Assembly (NCBI GenBank): GCA_018644665.1 | Contig: JABGQA010000066.1 | Location: 1-64,000 of the forward strand | Source of the DNA: Candidatus Poribacteria bacterium | GTDB lineage: Bacteria; Poribacteria; WGA-4E; GCA-2687025 | Length of the DNA: 64,000 bases | Reading direction: 5' to 3' | In this document: positions 60,704 to 64,000 of the stretch, piece by piece | Numbering within the stretch: the stretch's first letter is position 1 | Layout of the letters: each line of letters begins with the position of its first letter | Notes under the pieces: generated by a model | Seen by the model: the letters and a program-made list of their open reading frames with translations, nothing else | What the model was told of the DNA's origin: nothing | The model's database searches: none | Program-made: the position numbers and the translations under genes

Positions 60704-62653
60704 TTACTGCCACATCGTGTACATCGGCGCATCCAAGATCACGCCAAGCAGCGCCCACCCGCACGCGAGCAGATAGTCCCCGAGGATCAACCCAAAGAAG
60801 AACGGCAGCGACCGCCGATACGCGCCGACGCCCCCGCTGCGCAGCACCACGAACTTCGCGCACGACGACAGCACCATCGCGAACCAGTAGTCGTCGATCC
60901 CGAAGCCCGTGCCGAGAACGAATCCGGCCGGATGCAGCGGCCACCAGACGAACCGATGGCGCAGGAACATCAGCAGAGCGGACATGACGAAGCCGCCACC
61001 CAGGAAGCACGTGGCGGCCCAATCCGTCTCGCGCGGCGCCAGCAGCCACGACGCCAATCTGTTGTACGTGTTCCAGCCCACGTCCTTCATGCCATACGCG
61101 CGCGACTCGGCGCCGTAGCGGTACAGGACGCCGGGGAAGATCACCATTGCGGAGACCAGCCCGGCGACCGTCGCCAACAGTAGGACGCCGAACACCGCGC
61201 GATTGGGGAGACGCTCACGCTCCGCGATCTTGAACGCCTCGAGCTGGTGCGGCATCAGGTAGTTGCGCTTGCGCCGGCTGAACCACACGAACAGCGACAT
61301 CGCCGACAGGCTACGCGGCCCCACAGCGCGAGTGCCGAACACCGCGACCAACGACTCCTGTGGCGACAGGAAGTTCAGGTCGTGCTCCGGCACCCCGGCT
61401 TCGGCGCGGATGCGCGCCATGCCGACGTACATCGTCCAGAACACGGCGGCGAAGGCGACCATCACCCAGGGCGACAGGCCCATGCGCAGGCTGAACCACG
61501 CCATGCCGACCGCGCAGCACGCGCCCCCGACGACCGCCGCCCGGTACGTGATCGGCTCGCCGTCGGACGCTGGGGCGTCTCGACGCGTGACTGAGCGGAA
61601 CGCCGCCGCGAGATGCCGCCGGATCGCCACGAGCGCCACTATCCCCAGGCCGAGCATCCCGCCCATCGCCTGCTGACCGAGGAACGGATACCCGGGTAGC
61701 CTCGCGAGCCCCGCCGCCGCGCCGACGACCTGCTCGGCCTTGCGAATCCAGTAGAACGCCCAGCACGACACAGACAGGTCGAGTGGAAGCAGGTACGTCA
61801 TGCCGACCATGAAGAAGCGGAAGCGCACCGGCGTCCTCCCGATGGCGGACCACGGCTTCTCAGACACGTACGTCTCGAGCTGCGTGCCTCGCACCGGCAC
61901 CGACGGCACGGCCGGATACAGGTAGTTCAGCCCGTTCAGCATATCCACGACTGCGGCGATGCCGAACCCGACCCAAAACAGGCGTCCTCGGAAGAGCGCT
62001 GTCTTACGCCGGCTCAGCTCCATGGGGAGTTGGATGATGGGGTAGGCGAGCTTCTCGTGCTCGGTCCAGGGACGTCGCAAGAGCACGGTGATACAAAGCG
62101 ACAGCCCCGCGAGCAGCGTCAGGAAGGCGCCCCAGTACGCCATCGGCCCGACCCAGGCCCGCCAGTACCCGCCACCGAGGAATGGCGCCTCTCCGGCGTA
62201 GAACGCGCGGACAGCTTTGTCGTCGACCAGCGTGAGCCAGTCGGGCAGGTGCGACCGAAACAGCGCGGTCCAGTCGTTCTCTACGGTGGCGAAGCGCGTC
62301 GCGTGGGGAAGCACGCCGACGAGGCCGACCAGGCTGTCATACCCGCTGATTGCGCTCGCCGTCGCGAGGATGATGTAGACGATGAGCAGGTCGGCGGGCG
62401 ACAGCCCCGCGCGCGACAGCCCCGCGCGCGGGCTCCACCGGCGCAGGAGCGCGTTGCATCCGATCACGCAGCACAGAATGAACACCACGTTCAGCGGCAG
62501 GGACGCCGCCGTGAAGTGTAACGACGACCACACCATCTCGGTCAGCGCGATCCAGTACGCGTTGAGCGGGATGATGGCCAGCGCCAGGAGAACGGCGCGA
62601 AGCCGGATGGCCTGCATTGGCGCGGCCTTGGGCGGGACGCTCCGTGGTGGCAT
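60704..62653 (-). CDS. Large polytopic membrane protein, DUF6785/DUF6784-like (paralogue 5)
   Basis: A 649-residue paralogue. Central block 'RRPWTEHEKLAYPIIQLPME', pre-terminal 'WWPLHPAGFVLGTG' and C-terminal 'GGVGAYRRSLPFFFGLILGD'. The ATG at 62653 has AGGT upstream. It starts 28 bp after the PhyH gene ends, so the two are in one operon, and PhyH may act on what this protein imports. It carries a 5-residue (15-bp) tandem duplication, Ala-Gly-Leu-Ser-Arg twice, in a loop near residue 77. Confidence 0.87.
   Translation of the reverse strand: MPPRSVPPKAAPMQAIRLRAVLLALAIIPLNAYWIALTEMVWSSLHFTAASLPLNVVFILCCVIGCNALLRRWSPRAGLSRAGLSPADLLIVYIILATASAISGYDSLVGLVGVLPHATRFATVENDWTALFRSHLPDWLTLVDDKAVRAFYAGEAPFLGGGYWRAWVGPMAYWGAFLTLLAGLSLCITVLLRRPWTEHEKLAYPIIQLPMELSRRKTALFRGRLFWVGFGIAAVVDMLNGLNYLYPAVPSVPVRGTQLETYVSEKPWSAIGRTPVRFRFFMVGMTYLLPLDLSVSCWAFYWIRKAEQVVGAAAGLARLPGYPFLGQQAMGGMLGLGIVALVAIRRHLAAAFRSVTRRDAPASDGEPITYRAAVVGGACCAVGMAWFSLRMGLSPWVMVAFAAVFWTMYVGMARIRAEAGVPEHDLNFLSPQESLVAVFGTRAVGPRSLSAMSLFVWFSRRKRNYLMPHQLEAFKIAERERLPNRAVFGVLLLATVAGLVSAMVIFPGVLYRYGAESRAYGMKDVGWNTYNRLASWLLAPRETDWAATCFLGGGFVMSALLMFLRHRFVWWPLHPAGFVLGTGFGIDDYWFAMVLSSCAKFVVLRSGGVGAYRRSLPFFFGLILGDYLLACGWALLGVILDAPMYTMWQ
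62400..62429. repeat. 15-bp tandem duplication inside paralogue 5
   Basis: The unit gacagccccgcgcgc occurs twice in tandem (62400-62414, 62415-62429), adding five residues (AGLSR) without breaking the frame. Confidence 0.75.
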
Positions 62654-62681
62654 GGCGACCTACAGAGGCGGATGGTGCGAC

Positions 62682-63578
62682 CTAGTTGCGGACCAGGCCG
62701 CGCTCCCGGAACTTCTCGATCGTGGTCTTGCGCTTGCGGATGCCCACGGGGACCTTCTCGTCCGCGCCCTCGTCGATGTCGAGGCCGGTGTCGCGGTCGA
62801 GGAATAGGGGCGAGTCGTCAGACGGCGGCTTGTGGTTCGTATACCCGTTCGTGTAGCTGCGCATGAGAATGCGTTGCTCGCGACCGACCGTCTCTAGCCA
62901 GTCGGGGTCGGACGTGTGTCTGTCCGCGGCGACCACCCAGGACGGGGAATAGGAGAGGAAGATGTTCTTGCGCGGGATGTCCGTCTCGTTGTCCTCGACG
63001 CGGTGCCAGATGCTCCCATGCATCATCGTCATCGTCCCGGCGCGGCATTGCAGAATGTGTTCGCCGACGAGACTCTCGTGCGTCGTGTAGGCGTCGAGCG
63101 TCTGACTCTTGTGGCTCCCCGGCAAACACACGAAGTTCCCCATGCCCGGCTCCGGCAGATCGGTGAGCCATAGGCCGATCTTGATCTGCATCGGCTGGTC
63201 CGTGTAGACGCCGTAGGGGACGAGGCGCGCGCCGTCCGGGTGCCACGCGTTGTGCCATGCGCCCCGCGTGCGCACCAACGCGTGCGAGAGGATCATCTTC
63301 AGGAGTTCGCCGTACACGTCGTACACGTACCCGACGTGGCGAGGATGGTCGATGAGGTCGACGAACGTCGGATCCTTCTCGACGATGTTCTGCGCGCCGA
63401 GGTTCTTGTCCGGGTGGTTCCCGCCGTCACGCCACAGCTTGTCCACGGCGTCCCGATACCGTCCTACGTCGTCGTCGGACATCGCGTCCTCAATCACAAG
63501 GAAGCCGTCGTCCATGAAGGCGTCCCATTGCTCAGGCGCGAAGCCTTCGGGCGCGGGTCGGAGATCCTGCTGCGACAT
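62682..63578 (-). CDS. Phytanoyl-CoA dioxygenase (PhyH)-family oxygenase (2)
   Basis: A 298-residue Fe(II)/2-oxoglutarate oxygenase. H113-x-D115 ('WHNAWHPDGARL') and a distal histidine in 'MHGSIWHRVEDN' (H187 or H192) form the iron site, and an Arg follows in 'DIPRKNIFLSYSP'. The ATG at 63578 is chosen because it has GGGAG upstream and the frame before it is arginine-rich. It is only distantly similar to the other PhyH protein. It heads an operon with membrane-protein paralogue 5. Substrate unknown. Confidence 0.88.
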   Translation of the reverse strand: MSQQDLRPAPEGFAPEQWDAFMDDGFLVIEDAMSDDDVGRYRDAVDKLWRDGGNHPDKNLGAQNIVEKDPTFVDLIDHPRHVGYVYDVYGELLKMILSHALVRTRGAWHNAWHPDGARLVPYGVYTDQPMQIKIGLWLTDLPEPGMGNFVCLPGSHKSQTLDAYTTHESLVGEHILQCRAGTMTMMHGSIWHRVEDNETDIPRKNIFLSYSPSWVVAADRHTSDPDWLETVGREQRILMRSYTNGYTNHKPPSDDSPLFLDRDTGLDIDEGADEKVPVGIRKRKTTIEKFRERGLVRN

Positions 63579-63614
63579 GCCGTAGCTCCCTATCCTTCGT
63601 CGTCGCTCTTGGTC

Positions 63615-63644
63615 AACATAGCGGAATCCGTCGTGCCTACACAA
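63615..63644 (-). promoter_or_regulatory. Promoter of the PhyH/membrane-protein operon
   Basis: TTGTGT (63639-63644) and TATGTT (63615-63620), 18 bp apart on the minus strand; the predicted leader is ~30 nt. Confidence 0.4.
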
Positions 63645-64000
63645 CTCTCACGCGTCCGCCAGGCCCACTGCGGCCGGGAAAGTTGTGTCTCGCCTCTCGA
63701 ATCGATGAAGATGGCCGGCGAGGCTATCTGTTGGTGGTACGCGGCGCCTCGCACTGGCTTGATCAGCGCCGCCCAGGCAATGTCGACAGGGCGCTCGGTA
63801 CGGGTGGCCTCGCACGCCCGTGCCCCGCGCCGACGGCAGCGCGGCAAATCCTGTGACGGATTTCGCGTGCCTGGAGCGTCCTATAGGCAGCAGACGCGGG
63901 ATAGGGGGAACCCGCCTTCCCGGAGGATATGTGGGAGGATCAGATAAGGGGGACGACGCGCGCGCGGTCCGGGCAACTCTGGACGGCGATCGCGACGCCT
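63645..64000. other. Stretch without a recognised gene at the right edge
   Basis: About 356 bp. Apart from the promoter region of the PhyH operon I see no supported gene. A minus-strand frame ending at 63940-63942 could be the C-terminal tip (about 19 residues) of a gene that lies outside the window. Confidence 0.4.

Noticed and set aside
63940-64000. A 19-residue minus-strand tail at the right edge
   Set aside because: It reads like a protein C-terminus but is too short to tell from chance.
1-64000. tRNA, rRNA, CRISPR arrays, insertion sequences
   Set aside because: Looked for on both strands; no cloverleaf T-arm context, repeat-spacer pattern or transposase-like frame was found.

Overview
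The window is about 64 kb of high-GC, gene-dense bacterial DNA with clear Shine-Dalgarno sites, frequent GTG and TTG starts, and short operons on both strands. No rRNA, tRNA or CRISPR was seen. The gene mix (sulfatases, phytanoyl-CoA dioxygenase-like enzymes, enolase-superfamily dehydratase, several amidohydrolases, Gfo/Idh/MocA oxidoreductase, GH29, M81 peptidase, LamG, TPR plus ASPIC/UnbV pair, and five large polytopic proteins that resemble the DUF6784/DUF6785 group) recalls uncultured Poribacteria, Latescibacterota, Armatimonadota or Planctomycetota. This is an inference from gene content; no phylogenetic marker is present.

Layout. 1-1376: 3'-truncated secreted protein of unknown function. 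1474-4967: tandem pair of Rieske proteins, each with the same long uncharacterised C-terminal domain. 5349-6260: DHH phosphoesterase. 6321-14253: eight-gene minus-strand catabolic operon (Gfo/Idh/MocA dehydrogenase, amidohydrolase, zinc alcohol dehydrogenase, FGGY kinase, class I aldolase, enolase-superfamily dehydratase, two secreted concanavalin-like proteins). It reads like an oxidative sugar pathway: dehydrogenase, lactonase, dehydratase, dehydrogenase or kinase, aldolase. 14413-16898: GNAT protein, CutC, ANT(6)-like nucleotidyltransferase. 16919-20941: divergent pair of polytopic membrane proteins. 20907-27398: URO-D superfamily protein, TPR protein, ASPIC/UnbV protein, amidohydrolase, 5-formyl-THF cyclo-ligase, VOC protein. 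27624-34292: TPR lipoprotein, then a Fur-type repressor / rubrerythrin / CCG iron-sulfur protein / DUF3501 operon, DUF898 plus M48 peptidase, and DUF302.

34293-38973 is sparsely coding. It holds a promoter-terminator unit that may encode a very short RNA, a small secreted DNRLRE-like protein, a third membrane-protein paralogue, a DUF4429-like pseudogene broken by three frameshifts, and a small membrane protein. 38974-46863: GH29 alpha-L-fucosidase, a minus-strand trio (amidohydrolase, propeller/LamG protein, phosphotransferase) and a membrane protein with two pentapeptide-repeat blocks. 46949-51313: two sulfatases, a PhyH oxygenase and a PspB-like protein in one operon. 51510-63578: ankyrin protein, M81 peptidase, large secreted proteins, two more paralogues of the polytopic family, and a second PhyH protein that heads an operon with one of them.

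The shared theme is uptake and breakdown of complex, probably sulfated and fucose-containing organic matter. Sulfatases and the fucosidase would release monosaccharides, the 6-14 kb operon would oxidise a sugar or polyol, and the five membrane proteins are candidate importers. The iron-sulfur/peroxide operon and the small membrane proteins look like housekeeping stress functions.
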